A stretch of 52,751 nucleotides of DNA from an uncultured Lachnospiraceae bacterium (GTDB lineage Bacteria; Bacillota; Clostridia; Lachnospirales; Lachnospiraceae): positions 1 to 52,751 of the forward strand of contig CADBNF010000106.1 of assembly GCA_902796005.1 (NCBI GenBank). Direction: 5' to 3'. Within the stretch, counting starts at the first letter, position 1. The number at the start of each line of letters is the position of its first letter. Under the pieces are notes generated by a model. The model was not told the origin of the DNA. It worked only from the letters and a program-made list of their open reading frames with translations, and did not search any database. Below, in pieces: positions 1-9,350 of the stretch. The position numbers and the translations under genes were made by a program.

Positions 1-835
1 CAAGACCGACAAGGAGAAATTTGCCGGCGCGGAAGCCACCTACACCATCGAATCCCTGATGCATGACGGCAAGGCCCTGCAGTCCGGCACCAGCCACAAC
101 TTCGGTGACGGCTTCGCCCGTGCCTTCGGCATCCAGTACACAGACAAGGACAATACCTTACAATACGTACACCAGACCTCCTGGGGCTTCACCACCCGTA
201 TGATCGGCGCCATCATCATGGTGCACGGCGACAATTCCGGTCTGGTCCTGCCGCCCAGGATTGCACCCACCCAGGTCATGATTACCCCCATCCGCCAGGA
301 TAAGGAGGGCGTGACCGAGGCAGCGAAGGATCTGGAAGCCGCCTTAAAGGCAGCCGGCCTTCGCGTAAAATGCGATCTCACCGACAAGAGCCCGGGCTGG
401 AAATTCTCCGAGCAGGAAATGCGCGGTATTCCGCTGCGTATCGAGCTTGGTCCCAAAGACGTGGAAAATGGTTCCGCGGTACTGGTTCGCAGGGACACCT
501 CCGAGAAATACACGGTAGACTTCGCGGAAATTCCCGCGCGTGCCGCTGCGCTGATGGAGGAAATCCAGCAGCATATGTATGATCGTGCCAGAGCCCACAG
601 GGACAGCCACATCTACGATGCCCACGACTGGGATGAATTCGCAGACATCGCCGCCAACAAGCCCGGCTTCATCCGGGCCATGTGGTGCGGAAGCCGCGAA
701 TGTGAGGAAAAGATCAAGGCCGAGACCACCTGCACCAGCCGCTGCATTCCGCTGGAGCAGGAAACCATCGCAGAGAAATGTGTCTGCTGCGGAAAGCCTG
801 CCACGAAGATGGTTTACTGGGGGAAGGCGTATTAA
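1..835 (+). CDS. proS: Prolyl-tRNA synthetase, C-terminal part (5' truncated by window edge)
   Basis: The reading frame is open from base 2 and ends at TAA 833-835. It charges tRNA-Pro with proline in the cytoplasm. The visible part holds the end of the class II catalytic core ([15 protein letters not shown], then [14 protein letters not shown] and [15 protein letters not shown]), the anticodon-binding domain, and a zinc-type tail with [18 protein letters not shown] at the extreme C-terminus. That tail and terminal tyrosine mark the eukaryote/archaeal-like ProRS (type 3) found in many Clostridia, rather than the E. coli type with an editing insert. The start codon lies outside the window. The call is firm. 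Confidence 0.96.
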   Translation, partial: KTDKEKFAGAEATYTIESLMHDGKALQSGTSHNFGDGFARAFGIQYTDKDNTLQYVHQTSWGFTTRMIGAIIMVHGDNSGLVLPPRIAPTQVMITPIRQDKEGVTEAAKDLEAALKAAGLRVKCDLTDKSPGWKFSEQEMRGIPLRIELGPKDVENGSAVLVRRDTSEKYTVDFAEIPARAAALMEEIQQHMYDRARAHRDSHIYDAHDWDEFADIAANKPGFIRAMWCGSRECEEKIKAETTCTSRCIPLEQETIAEKCVCCGKPATKMVYWGKAY

Positions 836-842
836 GCAGGAA

Positions 843-898
843 CCCTCACCCGGCCCTGGCGGGCCACCCTCCCCCAGGGGAGGGCTACCCTCACCCGG
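843..898. repeat. Intergenic repeat-like block with two hairpins and a flanking direct repeat
   Basis: CCCTCACCCGG occurs twice (843-853 and 888-898). Between the copies are two small inverted repeats: GGCCC/GGGCC near 852-865, and CCCTCCCC-CA-GGGGAGGG at 867-884. It lies just after the proS stop. The compact palindromes bounded by direct repeats suggest a dispersed intergenic element, but no second copy is visible in this window. Confidence 0.45.
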
Positions 899-917
899 AA
901 GTAATAAGCATAAAAAC

Positions 918-950
918 AGGGACGGTTCCCCGGGAACCGTCCCTTTATTT
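918..950. terminator. Probable bidirectional terminator between proS and the CorC gene
   Basis: GGGACGGTTCCC (919-930) pairs perfectly with GGGAACCGTCCC (932-943). An A-run precedes it and TTTATTTT follows, so it can end transcription from both convergent genes. The CorC-type gene stops only 10 bases further on. Confidence 0.75.
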
Positions 951-959
951 TCGTTATAT

Positions 960-2270
960 TCAGTCTGCTTTTCGCCAGAAGAGGTTTTCCTCCTCTTCCT
1001 TCTTCCTGCCGGCGTCCTTGCCCAGGATGATGTGGACCTTCTCGATCCGGTTGTTCCTCACCACCTCGGCGATAATCCGGGTACCGTCTTCTAGTTCCAC
1101 CATTTCTCCCCGCTTGGGCAGGCGGTCCAGGTATTCGATGAGGAAGCCGCCGATGGAATCGTATTCCTCGGATTCCAGTTCAAGGCCGGTTTCGTCGTTC
1201 ACGTCCTCCAGATTGGTGGCGCCGTCCACCAGGAATTCCTTCCCGTTCTTCAGCGGGATAACCGCGTCGGTTTCGTCCTTGTCGTATTCGTCCCGGATTT
1301 CGCCCACGATTTCCTCCAGTATATCCTCCATGGTAACCATGCCGGCGGTCACGCCGTATTCGTCCAGAACGATGACAATATTCAGCGAGGCCTCCCGCAT
1401 CTCCATCAGCAGGGTGCCTACCTCCTTGTGTTCAAAGGTGAAATGCGGTTCGCGCAAAATCTCCCTTACCGTGAAATTCTCATTCCGCTCGTACAGCAGC
1501 AGATCCTTCATGTTGATGGTGCCGATGACGTTGTTGGTGGTGTCGGCATAAACCGGGTATCGGGTATAATGGTACTCCCGGTAAATATCCATCAGCTGCT
1601 CGTAATCCGCATCCGCCGCCACGAAAACCATGTCCGCCCGGGGAACCATGATGTCCCTGGCAAGGTTGTCGTCCAGGTCGAAGATGTTGGAAATCATCTC
1701 GAACTCGTCGTCCTCGATGGCGCCCTCTTCGAAGCCCACGTCCACCAGGGTTTTCAGCTCATCCTCCGTCATGGAGGCAGGCTTGGCGTCCGGGTCCACC
1801 CGCAGGATGCGGCAGATACCGCGGCGGATGGCTTCCACCACGAAAATCACCGGGGTGAGCACCGTCATGATGGCGTAGACAGCCGGCGCGTAGGAAAGAC
1901 ACATCCGTAAGGATTTGGCCTGGGCGATGGATTTCGGGGTGATTTCACCGAAAAGCAGCACCACCAGGGTCAGGATACCGGCTGCAAGGCCGACATAGGC
2001 GTTGCCGAACACCTTGATGGTAAGGGTTGTGGCCAGAGATGAGGCGGCAATGTTCACGATGTTGTTGCCGATGAGGATTGCCGAGAGCATCTTGGCGGAA
2101 TGATCAATGATCCACAGTGTACGTTTTGCCTTTTTGTTCCCCTCGTCGGCCAGCATCTGCACCTGGATCCGGTTCACGGTGGTGAAGGCGGTCTCCGCCG
2201 AGGAAAAGAAAGCCGAAAGGCAAATCAGAACGATTAACAGTATCAACCGTATGAGTGGGTCCGCGTCCAA
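960..2270 (-). CDS. HlyC/CorC family membrane protein (DUF21-CBS-CorC)
   Basis: This 436-residue protein has the classical three-part order. A DUF21 (CNNM-type) membrane domain spans about residues 5-190, with four hydrophobic stretches starting LIRLILLIVLICLSAFFSS. Two CBS domains follow at about 205-330, then a C-terminal CorC/HlyC domain with the SIGGFLIEYL signature. Family members are linked to Mg2+/Co2+ export or resistance, and the CBS pair probably senses nucleotide. The start is TTG at 2268-2270, supported by AAAGGAG ten bases upstream; the nearest ATG is followed directly by TAG. A TATAAT (ATTATA at 2310-2315 on the plus strand) lies upstream. The substrate cannot be read from sequence. 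Confidence 0.92.
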   Translation of the reverse strand: MDADPLIRLILLIVLICLSAFFSSAETAFTTVNRIQVQMLADEGNKKAKRTLWIIDHSAKMLSAILIGNNIVNIAASSLATTLTIKVFGNAYVGLAAGILTLVVLLFGEITPKSIAQAKSLRMCLSYAPAVYAIMTVLTPVIFVVEAIRRGICRILRVDPDAKPASMTEDELKTLVDVGFEEGAIEDDEFEMISNIFDLDDNLARDIMVPRADMVFVAADADYEQLMDIYREYHYTRYPVYADTTNNVIGTINMKDLLLYERNENFTVREILREPHFTFEHKEVGTLLMEMREASLNIVIVLDEYGVTAGMVTMEDILEEIVGEIRDEYDKDETDAVIPLKNGKEFLVDGATNLEDVNDETGLELESEEYDSIGGFLIEYLDRLPKRGEMVELEDGTRIIAEVVRNNRIEKVHIILGKDAGRKKEEEENLFWRKAD

Positions 2271-2361
2271 AACTACATTTCTCCTTTGCGAAAATTAATA
2301 TACCTAATTATTATACAGTATTTATTCAATAAAATAAAGACTGTTTCCTTAATATTTTCGG

Positions 2362-2392
2362 TGTCGGCCGGCCCTTTTCAGGCCGGCCGGCA
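2362..2392. terminator. GC-rich hairpin after the aconitase-family gene
   Basis: TGTCGGCCGGCC (2362-2373) pairs with GGCCGGCCGGCA (2381-2392), with one T-G wobble, across a 7-base loop. It lies directly after the minus-strand stop codon. The T-rich tract on the minus side is poor, so termination is likely but not textbook. Confidence 0.55.
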
Positions 2393-2394
2393 TT

Positions 2395-4677
2395 TTATAC
2401 CCTGTTATAATTAATCAGACAGCCCTTGAGGATGATTTCCCGCTCGTCGTCGGTGAGGTCGCCGAGGGTGGTGTTGAAGGCCTCGATGCTGTCGGGCCGG
2501 ATGGTGTAGGCGGTAATCTTCTCCCACTTCTCCTCCACCGCTTTTTTGATGTCCGGCAGGAAGAGGTAATCGCCCAGGGCGAAGGGAAGGTCACCCTCCT
2601 TAACAAGCAGCGGCAGCATGCCCCAGTTGATGAGGTTGGAGCGGTACCGCTTGGTGGCGTATTCGAAGGCCACGTTTGCCCAGCCGCCCAGGACCTTCTG
2701 GCAGGAAGCGGCCTGTTCCCTTGCGGAACCGTCGCCCGGCTTACAGGCAAAGATGGTGGAGCCCACGCCGTATTTCTCTTCGTCGAAATCCGGGAAGGCC
2801 TTTTTGATGTTCTCCAGCACATCCTTCAGCTCAGGCAGCGCGCATTTCGGGCATTCGCCCGCTTCGATGGCCTTCTGGGCCTTCTGCACCTCCTTGGCCC
2901 GGCCCACGTAAGCCGGATCTTTGCGGGAAAGGGCAAATTCCGCAAGGCCCAAGGGGTTGGACCGGTAGGAAGAGGTTTCGCCGGAGGGAATCAGCTCGTC
3001 CGTGGTGGTCACGGGGTCGTGAATCTCGGAAACCACCTTCAGAATCAGGTTTTCCGGCAGGGCGGACATGGCGGGCCAGTCCTTGATGTTCGGCCCTAAG
3101 CGAATCTCCGTATCCGGATCCGCAACGCCCTTGCTGTCAAATACCCGGTTTTTGTAGATTTCCGCGTCGAAGAAATAGGGCTTCTCTGTGAATTCCCCGT
3201 CAAATTCCGTGGCGGGGGTCAGCCTTCCGCCGTTGGCGGCGGTGGCGGCGATGGATCTGGCATCCATCAGGGCCACGGAGGCCACCTGGCCGTTCTGCAC
3301 CTTGGAGCCCTCCCGGTTCGGGAAATTCCGGGTCGAATGCCGGATGGAGAAGGCATTGTGGGCCGGGGTGTCGCCCGCGCCGAAGCAGGGACCGCAGAAG
3401 GCGGTCTTGACGATGGCGCCGGCCTTCATGAATTCCGCTGCCACCTGATTTTTCACAAGCTCGTAGAAAATCGGCACGCTGGCGGGATAAACGTCCAGGG
3501 AGAATTCTCCGCTGCCGATGTATTTTCCTCTTAAGATATCCGCCGCGGCGCACAGGTTTTCATAGCCGCCGCCCGCGCAGCCGGCGATGATGCCCTGGTC
3601 CACGTAGAAGCCGCCGTCGTGCACCTTGTTCTGCAGAGAATAGGTCACTTCCTCGCCCAGGGAAACCTTTGCCCGCGCCTCGGTATCGGCCAGGATATCG
3701 GAGAGGTTTGCATTGACCTCCTCGATGGTATAGGTGTTGCTGGGATGGAAGGGCATGGCGATCATGGGCTTTACCTTATCCAGGTCCACCACCACGGCGC
3801 TGCCGTAGTACGCGCCTTCCTCGGGAGAAACCGGAGCATAATCTTCCTTCCTGCCGTGGATATCGTAGTATTCCCGGACCTTGTCATCCGTCTTCCAGAT
3901 GGAGGACAGGCAGGCGGTCTCGGTGGTCATTACGTCCACGCCGATGCGGAAGTCCACGCTTAAATTCTCCACGCCGGGGCCGGTGAATTCCATAACCCGG
4001 TTCTTCACGAAGCCGTTGCCGAACACCGCGCCAATGATGGCCAGGGCCACGTCCTGGGGACCTACGCCCTTTGCGGGTTTGCCGGTGAGGTAGATGCAGA
4101 CCACCTCGGGCATGGCCACGTCATAGGTCTGGGAAAGCAGCTGTTTTACAAGCTCCGGGCCGCCCTCACCGATGGCCATGGTGCCTAAGGCGCCGTAGCG
4201 GGTGTGGGAATCGCTTCCCAGGATCATCCGGCCGCCGCCGGTCATCATTTCCCGGGCATACTGGTGGATAACCGCCATGTGGGGAGGTACGTAGATACCG
4301 CCGTATTTCTTTGCCGCGGACAGGCCGAACATGTGGTCGTCCTCGTTGATGGTGCCGCCCACCGCGCACAGGGAATTGTGGCAGTTGGTCAGGACGTAGG
4401 GGATCGGGAACCGGGTCAGGCCCGATGCCCTGGCGGTCTGGATAATGCCCACGTAGGTGATGTCGTGGCTGATGAGGCTGTCGAACTTCATCTTCAGGTT
4501 TTCCTCATCTCCCGAGGTATTGTGGGCGTGCATAATCTTCCAGGCCATGGTTTTCTTCCGGCCGGAAGCCGCATCCGGGGCAAGCCCCCTCGCCTTCAGC
4601 TTTTCCTGTCCTTCCTTGTCATTTACCGTCAGCTCATTTCCGTACAGGAAAACGCCTTCCTTTATCAGCTGTATCAT
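2395..4677 (-). CDS. Aconitase-family hydratase (YbhJ-like)
   Basis: This 760-residue protein belongs to the aconitase superfamily of [4Fe-4S] hydratases. Three cluster cysteines are visible: C367 in GCAGGGYENL (in place of the usual SCTNSS) and C428/C431 in CGPCFGAGDTP. The family segments GSDSHTRYGALG (about 154) and NFPNREGS are present, and a swivel domain forms the C-terminus. Length and divergence from canonical AcnA/AcnB fit the YbhJ-type hydratase subfamily, so citrate/isocitrate activity is possible but not certain. ATG 4677 is supported by GGAGGAG inside the end of the upstream small gene, whose stop lies 2 bases away, so the two are co-transcribed. Confidence 0.85.
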   Translation of the reverse strand: MIQLIKEGVFLYGNELTVNDKEGQEKLKARGLAPDAASGRKKTMAWKIMHAHNTSGDEENLKMKFDSLISHDITYVGIIQTARASGLTRFPIPYVLTNCHNSLCAVGGTINEDDHMFGLSAAKKYGGIYVPPHMAVIHQYAREMMTGGGRMILGSDSHTRYGALGTMAIGEGGPELVKQLLSQTYDVAMPEVVCIYLTGKPAKGVGPQDVALAIIGAVFGNGFVKNRVMEFTGPGVENLSVDFRIGVDVMTTETACLSSIWKTDDKVREYYDIHGRKEDYAPVSPEEGAYYGSAVVVDLDKVKPMIAMPFHPSNTYTIEEVNANLSDILADTEARAKVSLGEEVTYSLQNKVHDGGFYVDQGIIAGCAGGGYENLCAAADILRGKYIGSGEFSLDVYPASVPIFYELVKNQVAAEFMKAGAIVKTAFCGPCFGAGDTPAHNAFSIRHSTRNFPNREGSKVQNGQVASVALMDARSIAATAANGGRLTPATEFDGEFTEKPYFFDAEIYKNRVFDSKGVADPDTEIRLGPNIKDWPAMSALPENLILKVVSEIHDPVTTTDELIPSGETSSYRSNPLGLAEFALSRKDPAYVGRAKEVQKAQKAIEAGECPKCALPELKDVLENIKKAFPDFDEEKYGVGSTIFACKPGDGSAREQAASCQKVLGGWANVAFEYATKRYRSNLINWGMLPLLVKEGDLPFALGDYLFLPDIKKAVEEKWEKITAYTIRPDSIEAFNTTLGDLTDDEREIILKGCLINYNRV

Positions 4678-4679
4678 GC

Positions 4680-4940
4680 TTACTCCTCCAGTATCTGGAT
4701 CTCCAGATAGTCAAAATCGATTGTTTCCACAAAGCTGTCCCGGGTAAATCTGGTCTTTTTGCCCCGGGAGAATTCCCGGATATTGACCTCCAGCCACACC
4801 GGGACGGCCAGATTCCATTGATAGCAGATGTCCGCCAGGGAAGCCGTCACCCGGTGGGTGCGGGTATCCGCCGTGCTGGTCACCGTGAGGTCCTTTACCA
4901 GGTGCCCGGACTTCATGATTTTCCCCCAAAGCCTGAACAT
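4680..4940 (-). CDS. Small conserved-looking protein of unknown function (86 aa)
   Basis: It encodes 86 residues starting MFRLWGKIMKSG. There is no signal peptide, membrane segment or recognisable motif, and the composition is mixed alpha/beta with an acidic end (YLEIQILEE). AAGGAG overlaps the pgi stop codon and sits 5-6 bases before the ATG, and the gene ends 2 bases before the aconitase-family start. It is therefore tightly packed between pgi and the hydratase gene and almost certainly expressed. A later ATG (residue 9) is an alternative start. I do not recognise the family; co-transcription with central carbon enzymes is the only functional hint. Confidence 0.7.
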   Translation of the reverse strand: MFRLWGKIMKSGHLVKDLTVTSTADTRTHRVTASLADICYQWNLAVPVWLEVNIREFSRGKKTRFTRDSFVETIDFDYLEIQILEE

Positions 4941-4949
4941 AGCCGCTCC

Positions 4950-6293
4950 TTAAAGCCTGGCCAGCAGTTCTTCCCTGCCCTCGTACCCGGGCTTGCCCAG
5001 AAGAATGAACATATTCTTCTTGTAGCTTTCCACACCGGGCTGGTTGAAGGGATTGACCCCCAGGATATAGCCGGAAATGCCGCAGGCATATTCGAAGAAA
5101 TAAAAGAGCTGGCCGAAATAATAGGCATTCTGCTTCGGAATGCGCACCACCATGCCCGGGGCATCCCCGTCCATGTGGGCCAGAAGGGTGCCGTTCATGG
5201 CCTGTTTATTGATGAAATCCAGGCCCTTGCCCGCCAGGTAGTTCAGGCCGTCCAGGTCTTCCGAATCGGTCAGTACCTCCACGTCCGCCTCCGGCTCTTC
5301 AATGCTGAGCACGGTTTCGAAAAGGTTCCGCGTGCCGTCCTGGATGAACTGGCCCATGGAATGCAGGTCCGTGGTCAGATCCACCGCTGCAGGGAAAATA
5401 CCCTTGCCGTCCTTGCCTTCGCTTTCACCGAAGAGCTGCTTCCACCATTCGCCCACATAGTGCAGGCCGGGCTCGTAGTTTTCGATAATCTCCACGGCTT
5501 TGCCTTTGGCATGGAGGATATTCCGGCAGGCAGCGTAAATCTGCGCGTCGTTTTCTTTGTAGGGGGCGGTTTTCAGGTATTCCCGCTCGTCGGCCGCGCC
5601 GGCCATCATTGCGTCGATGTCAATTCCTGCGGCGGCTATGGGAAGCAGGCCCACCGCCGTGAGCACGGAATATCTGCCGCCGATGTCGTCGGGCACCACG
5701 AAGGTTTCGTAGCCTTCCGCATCCGCCAGCTGCTTTAAAGCGCCTTTTGCCCGGTCCGTGGTGGCGTAAATCCGCCCGGCCGCGCCTTCCTTGCCGTATT
5801 TTTCCTCAAGGAGCTTTTTGAAGGCCCGGAAAGCCACCGCCGGCTCCGTGGTGGTGCCGGATTTGGAGATGACGTTTACGGAAAGGTCCATATCCTTTAC
5901 CGCCTCGAGAAGCTCCGCCAGGTATCTGCCGGAGAGGGAATTGCCCGCGTAGAAGATGGCGGGGCCGCCTCTTTTCTCCTTCGGCAGCACGTTGTAGAAG
6001 CTGCCGGTCAGGCCCTCGATGGCCGCTCTGGCCCCCAGGTAGGAGCCGCCGATGCCGATGACGATGAGGGCGTCGGAATCATTGCGGATTTTCTCCGCAG
6101 CCTTCTTTATCCGGGCAAACTCTTCTTTGTCATAATTCACCGGCAGATCCAGCCAGCCCAGATAGTCGCTGCCCTCTCCGGTTCCCTTCGTCAGCTTGTC
6201 CACTGCCAGGTTCACCGCCGGCAGGGCTGCCTTTAACTCGTCTTTTGTTACAAACCTGGTCAGTTTTCCGATGTCCAGCTTTACTCTGTCCAT
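4950..6293 (-). CDS. pgi: Glucose-6-phosphate isomerase
   Basis: Interconverts glucose 6-phosphate and fructose 6-phosphate in glycolysis. The 447-residue length is typical for Firmicutes Pgi. Motifs in order are [13 protein letters not shown] (about 80), [13 protein letters not shown], the PGI signature [34 protein letters not shown] with the catalytic glutamate, and [13 protein letters not shown] near the C-terminus. ATG 6293 follows AGGAG at normal spacing. It lies between mtnN and the small ORF/hydratase pair on the same strand. Confidence 0.97.
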   Translation of the reverse strand: MDRVKLDIGKLTRFVTKDELKAALPAVNLAVDKLTKGTGEGSDYLGWLDLPVNYDKEEFARIKKAAEKIRNDSDALIVIGIGGSYLGARAAIEGLTGSFYNVLPKEKRGGPAIFYAGNSLSGRYLAELLEAVKDMDLSVNVISKSGTTTEPAVAFRAFKKLLEEKYGKEGAAGRIYATTDRAKGALKQLADAEGYETFVVPDDIGGRYSVLTAVGLLPIAAAGIDIDAMMAGAADEREYLKTAPYKENDAQIYAACRNILHAKGKAVEIIENYEPGLHYVGEWWKQLFGESEGKDGKGIFPAAVDLTTDLHSMGQFIQDGTRNLFETVLSIEEPEADVEVLTDSEDLDGLNYLAGKGLDFINKQAMNGTLLAHMDGDAPGMVVRIPKQNAYYFGQLFYFFEYACGISGYILGVNPFNQPGVESYKKNMFILLGKPGYEGREELLARL

Positions 6294-6345
6294 AATTAAA
6301 CTCCTGTTTTTGTCTGTATTTTACGGTTTTCTATTTTTTCGGGCT

Positions 6346-7050
6346 TCAGTCCAGATTCTGCACCATTTCCGTCACCAGATTCACGCAGTGAAGGATGGCC
6401 TGCTTTTCAAATTCGCTGTAATCCATCACCGCGGAATTGTCCGCCTTGTCGGAGATGGCCCGCAGGATGACGTAGGGAAGGTGGTTCAGGTAGGCCGCCT
6501 GGGCAATGCCCGCGCCTTCCATCTCACAGCATTCCCCGTGGAATTTCTCTCTTAAGCCGGCCTTCACCTCCGTGCTGGAGATAAACTGGTCGCCGCTTAA
6601 TACCCTGCCGGAATGCACGCCGATCTCGGGATTGACCTTTTTGCAGGCGGCGATGGCAACGCGCTGCAGCTCCTCGTCCGCCGGGAAGGAAACAACGCCG
6701 CCCATCTGCGGCACCTCGCCCGGCGCATAGCCCCAGACCGTTGCCTCCACGTCGTGGTACATGGCCTCGGTGGAAACCACGATGTCACCGATGTTGATGT
6801 CCGCGTTCAGCGAGCCGGCAATGCCCGTATTGATAACGGCGTCCACATGAAAGGTATCCGCCAGAATCTGGGTGCAGATGGCGGAATTGACCTTGCATAC
6901 GCCGGAGCGCACCACCACCACGGGGTGACCGCATAATTCGCCCTTCATAAAGGTCATGCGGGCCTTTTCGGTGATCTCCACACCGGTCATCCTGGCCTTT
7001 AAATCCGCCACTTCCTCTTCCATTGCGCCGATAATGCCCAGTAATTTCAT
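6346..7050 (-). CDS. mtnN: 5'-methylthioadenosine/S-adenosylhomocysteine nucleosidase
   Basis: Cleaves adenine from MTA and SAH, recycling SAM by-products. The 234-residue protein starts MKLLGIIGAMEEEVADLK, the standard Pfs/MtnN N-terminus. It keeps NTGIAGSL, the EMEGAGIAQAAY ribose-binding segment and the catalytic aspartate in AISDKADNSA. GAAGGAG precedes the ATG. It is the first gene of the minus-strand mtnN-pgi run and is divergent from the TSCPD-murG operon. Confidence 0.96.
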   Translation of the reverse strand: MKLLGIIGAMEEEVADLKARMTGVEITEKARMTFMKGELCGHPVVVVRSGVCKVNSAICTQILADTFHVDAVINTGIAGSLNADINIGDIVVSTEAMYHDVEATVWGYAPGEVPQMGGVVSFPADEELQRVAIAACKKVNPEIGVHSGRVLSGDQFISSTEVKAGLREKFHGECCEMEGAGIAQAAYLNHLPYVILRAISDKADNSAVMDYSEFEKQAILHCVNLVTEMVQNLD

Positions 7051-7123
7051 AAACTGTTCTCCTTCAGGTTAGTTTCATTCCTCTCCGCCGCATGCCTGCC
7101 GCGGATTTTTGCATACTCCACGG

Positions 7124-7152
7124 TTGTACATGACGCCGGTTTCTGCTATAAT
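7124..7152 (+). promoter_or_regulatory. Sigma-A-type promoter for the TSCPD-murG-deoD operon
   Basis: TTGTAC (7124-7129) is followed by 17 bases and then a perfect TATAAT (7147-7152). The first gene starts at 7214 behind AAAGGAG. The -35 box matches the consensus at only three positions, so a second regulator or the strong -10 may carry it. Confidence 0.6.
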
Positions 7153-7213
7153 AATCTGGCTTTTATTATATCTGTTAAACCGTTAATCTGCAACTATAAA
7201 GGAGTATCAAAAC

Positions 7214-7459
7214 ATGATCTACAAAACATCCGGAACCTGTTCCCGGGAAATTGAATTCGATATTGAAGACGGAAAGGTAAAGAACGTAAGCTTCCTGTCC
7301 GGCTGCCCCGGCAACCTGCAGGGCATTTCCAAACTTGTGGAAGGTATGGACGTGGATGAAGTCATCCGCCGCTGCGAAGGCATCCGCTGCGGCCACAAGC
7401 CCACCTCCTGCCCGGACCAGCTCGCGCGGGCATTAAAGCAGGCAAAGGAGATTGCCTGA
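7214..7459 (+). CDS. TIGR03905 family TSCPD-domain protein
   Basis: An 81-residue cytoplasmic protein that is a stand-alone TSCPD domain, the unit otherwise found at the C-terminus of class II (NrdJ) ribonucleotide reductases. The family signature is clear: YKTSGTCSREIEFDIEDG, FLSGCPGNLQGISKLVEGM and the cysteine-rich GIRCGHKPTSCPDQLARAL. The cysteines could bind metal or iron. Its biochemical role is not established. AAAGGAG precedes the ATG. It ends 2 bases before the murG start, and its last codons carry the murG ribosome binding site, so translation is probably coupled. Confidence 0.9.
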   Translation: MIYKTSGTCSREIEFDIEDGKVKNVSFLSGCPGNLQGISKLVEGMDVDEVIRRCEGIRCGHKPTSCPDQLARALKQAKEIA

Positions 7460-7461
7460 TT

Positions 7462-8535
7462 GTGAAGCACATTGTTCTGACCGGCGGGGGTACCGCCGGT
7501 CATGTTACGCCGAATATTGCCATGCTTCCGAAGCTGTATGAGCTGGGCTACAAGGTTTCCTATATCGGATCCAACGACGGCATCGAAAGCGAGCTTATCC
7601 CCGAGCTGGGTGTGGATTACTACGGAATTTCCACCGGAAAGCTTCGCCGGTATTTAAGCGCGAAGAATCTTTCCGACCCCTTCAAGGTGCTCAAAGGCAT
7701 GAACGATGCCTGGGCTTTGCTGAAAAAGCTTAAGCCCGACGTGGTCTTCTCCAAGGGCGGCTTTGTGGCCGTGCCGGTGGTGATTGCCGCCGGGCATCTG
7801 CATATTCCCTGCGTCATCCACGAATCCGACATGACGCCGGGACTGGCCAACAAGCTGTGTGCGAAGCACGCATCCATGTTTGCCTGCAATTTCCCGGAAA
7901 CCCTGCAGTACCTGCCCAAGGGCAAGGGCGTGGTGACCGGGACCCCCATCCGTAAAGAGCTTACCGAGGGCGACGCGGAAAAGGCCCGGGCCTTCTGCGG
8001 CTTTACTTCGGACAAGCCGGTTATCCTGGTGCAGGGAGGCAGCTCCGGTTCGGTGGTCATCAATTCCGCCATCCGGGAAATCCTTCCTCTCCTTCTGCAG
8101 GACTTCCAGGTGATCCACCTGTGCGGCAGCGGGAAGCTGGATACGGTGCTGGAGGGCACGAAGGGCTACGCCCAGTACGAATACATCAAGGACGAGCTGG
8201 CGGATATCTTCGCCCTGGCGGACCTGGTGGTTTCCCGGGCCGGCGCAAATGCCATCTGCGAGCTGAAGGCCCTGGCCAAGCCGAATATTCTCATTCCCCT
8301 TTCCGCAAAAGCCAGCCGCGGTGACCAGATCCTCAATGCCAGATCCTTCGAAAAGCAGGGCTTTTCCTGTGTGCTGGATGAGGATACCCTGACCGGTGAC
8401 GGTCTGCTGGCCGCCATCCGGAAGGTCTACGCCGAAAGGGACCGCTACCGGGAAGCCATGTCCGGCGGCGCGGGTGAGGATTCCATCGAACTTATCACCG
8501 ACTTAATAGAAAAATGCAGGCAGCGCCTGCTCTGA
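7462..8535 (+). CDS. murG: UDP-GlcNAc:lipid I N-acetylglucosaminyltransferase MurG
   Basis: Adds GlcNAc to undecaprenyl-PP-MurNAc-pentapeptide (lipid I to lipid II) on the inner face of the membrane in peptidoglycan synthesis. The 357-residue GT28 enzyme has the glycine loop GGGTAGHVTPN at residues 8-18, the second glycine loop GGSSGS near 193, and the donor-binding segment SRAGANAICEL near 255. The start is GTG at 7462 behind AAAGGAG (7444-7450) inside the upstream gene. It lies outside the usual mur/dcw cluster, with a TSCPD gene before it and deoD after it. Confidence 0.95.
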   Translation: MKHIVLTGGGTAGHVTPNIAMLPKLYELGYKVSYIGSNDGIESELIPELGVDYYGISTGKLRRYLSAKNLSDPFKVLKGMNDAWALLKKLKPDVVFSKGGFVAVPVVIAAGHLHIPCVIHESDMTPGLANKLCAKHASMFACNFPETLQYLPKGKGVVTGTPIRKELTEGDAEKARAFCGFTSDKPVILVQGGSSGSVVINSAIREILPLLLQDFQVIHLCGSGKLDTVLEGTKGYAQYEYIKDELADIFALADLVVSRAGANAICELKALAKPNILIPLSAKASRGDQILNARSFEKQGFSCVLDEDTLTGDGLLAAIRKVYAERDRYREAMSGGAGEDSIELITDLIEKCRQRLL

Positions 8536-8566
8536 TGTATAAAAGAAATCTCAGGAGGATAAACAA

Positions 8567-9295
8567 ATGATCTTTTCAACCCCCTCAGCCTGTATCGAAG
8601 CCGACAAGGATCTGGTGGCAAAGGTAGTCCTGATGCCCGGTGATCCCTTAAGGGCAAAGGCCATCGCAGAGCAGTATCTGGAGAATCCGGTGCTCTTCAA
8701 CACGGTCCGGAACATGTACGGCTATACCGGCACCTACAAGGGCAAAAAAATCTCCGTCATGGGCAGCGGCATGGGCATCCCCTCCGCAACCCTGTACGCC
8801 CATGAGCTGTATACCTTCTTCGACGTGGACGCCATCATCCGTGTGGGTTCCGCCGGCGCCCTGCAGGACGACATCAAGGTCCGTGACGTGGTTATCGCCA
8901 TGAGCGCTTCCACCAATTCCGCCTATGCCACCCAGTATGGCTGGACCGGAAGCCTTGCTCCCACCGCTGACTTCGGCATGCTCTACGACGCTGTACAGAT
9001 CTGCAAGGAACGAGGCGCCAATGTACGGGTAGGCAACGTCTTCACCACCGACGTCTTCTATAACTACAATTCCGAGGTTCCGGCCAAGGCCAGGGAGCTG
9101 GGTATGATGTGTGTGGAAATGGAAACCGCCGGCCTGTATCTGGAGGCCAACGCCTGCCATAAGAAATGCCTGAGCATCGTGTCCATTTCCGACCATATGT
9201 TCCGCACGGAGGAGCTGACCGCTCTGGAACGCCAGGAATCCTTCAATGAAATGATGGAAATCTCCCTGGAGACCGCCTGGAAGTTCCTGGATTAA
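8567..9295 (+). CDS. deoD: Purine-nucleoside phosphorylase, DeoD type
   Basis: Phosphorolyses purine (deoxy)nucleosides to base and (deoxy)ribose 1-phosphate in salvage. The 242-residue length fits the hexameric DeoD type rather than the trimeric PunA type. Diagnostic segments are VVLMPGDPLRAK near 20, MGSGMGIPSATLYAHEL, RVGSAGALQ, VEMETAGLY and the catalytic-aspartate loop SISDHM. AGGAGG lies before the ATG, 31 bases after murG, with no terminator between. A strong terminator follows. Confidence 0.96.
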   Translation: MIFSTPSACIEADKDLVAKVVLMPGDPLRAKAIAEQYLENPVLFNTVRNMYGYTGTYKGKKISVMGSGMGIPSATLYAHELYTFFDVDAIIRVGSAGALQDDIKVRDVVIAMSASTNSAYATQYGWTGSLAPTADFGMLYDAVQICKERGANVRVGNVFTTDVFYNYNSEVPAKARELGMMCVEMETAGLYLEANACHKKCLSIVSISDHMFRTEELTALERQESFNEMMEISLETAWKFLD

Positions 9296-9312
9296 AGTAA
9301 ATCAGGAAAAAT

Positions 9313-9350
9313 AAAAAAGAACTGTTGCTCAGCAACAGTTCTTTTTATTT
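9313..9350. terminator. Bidirectional terminator between deoD and the FHA gene
   Basis: GAACTGTTGC (9319-9328) pairs with GCAACAGTTC (9332-9341) around loop TCA, with A6 on the left and TTTTTATTTTT on the right. The stop codon of the minus-strand FHA gene lies within the T-tract. Confidence 0.9.

Noticed and set aside
579-1094. Open frames overlapping the proS end and CorC gene on the plus strand
   Set aside because: Proline/arginine-rich shadows caused by high GC, without ribosome sites.
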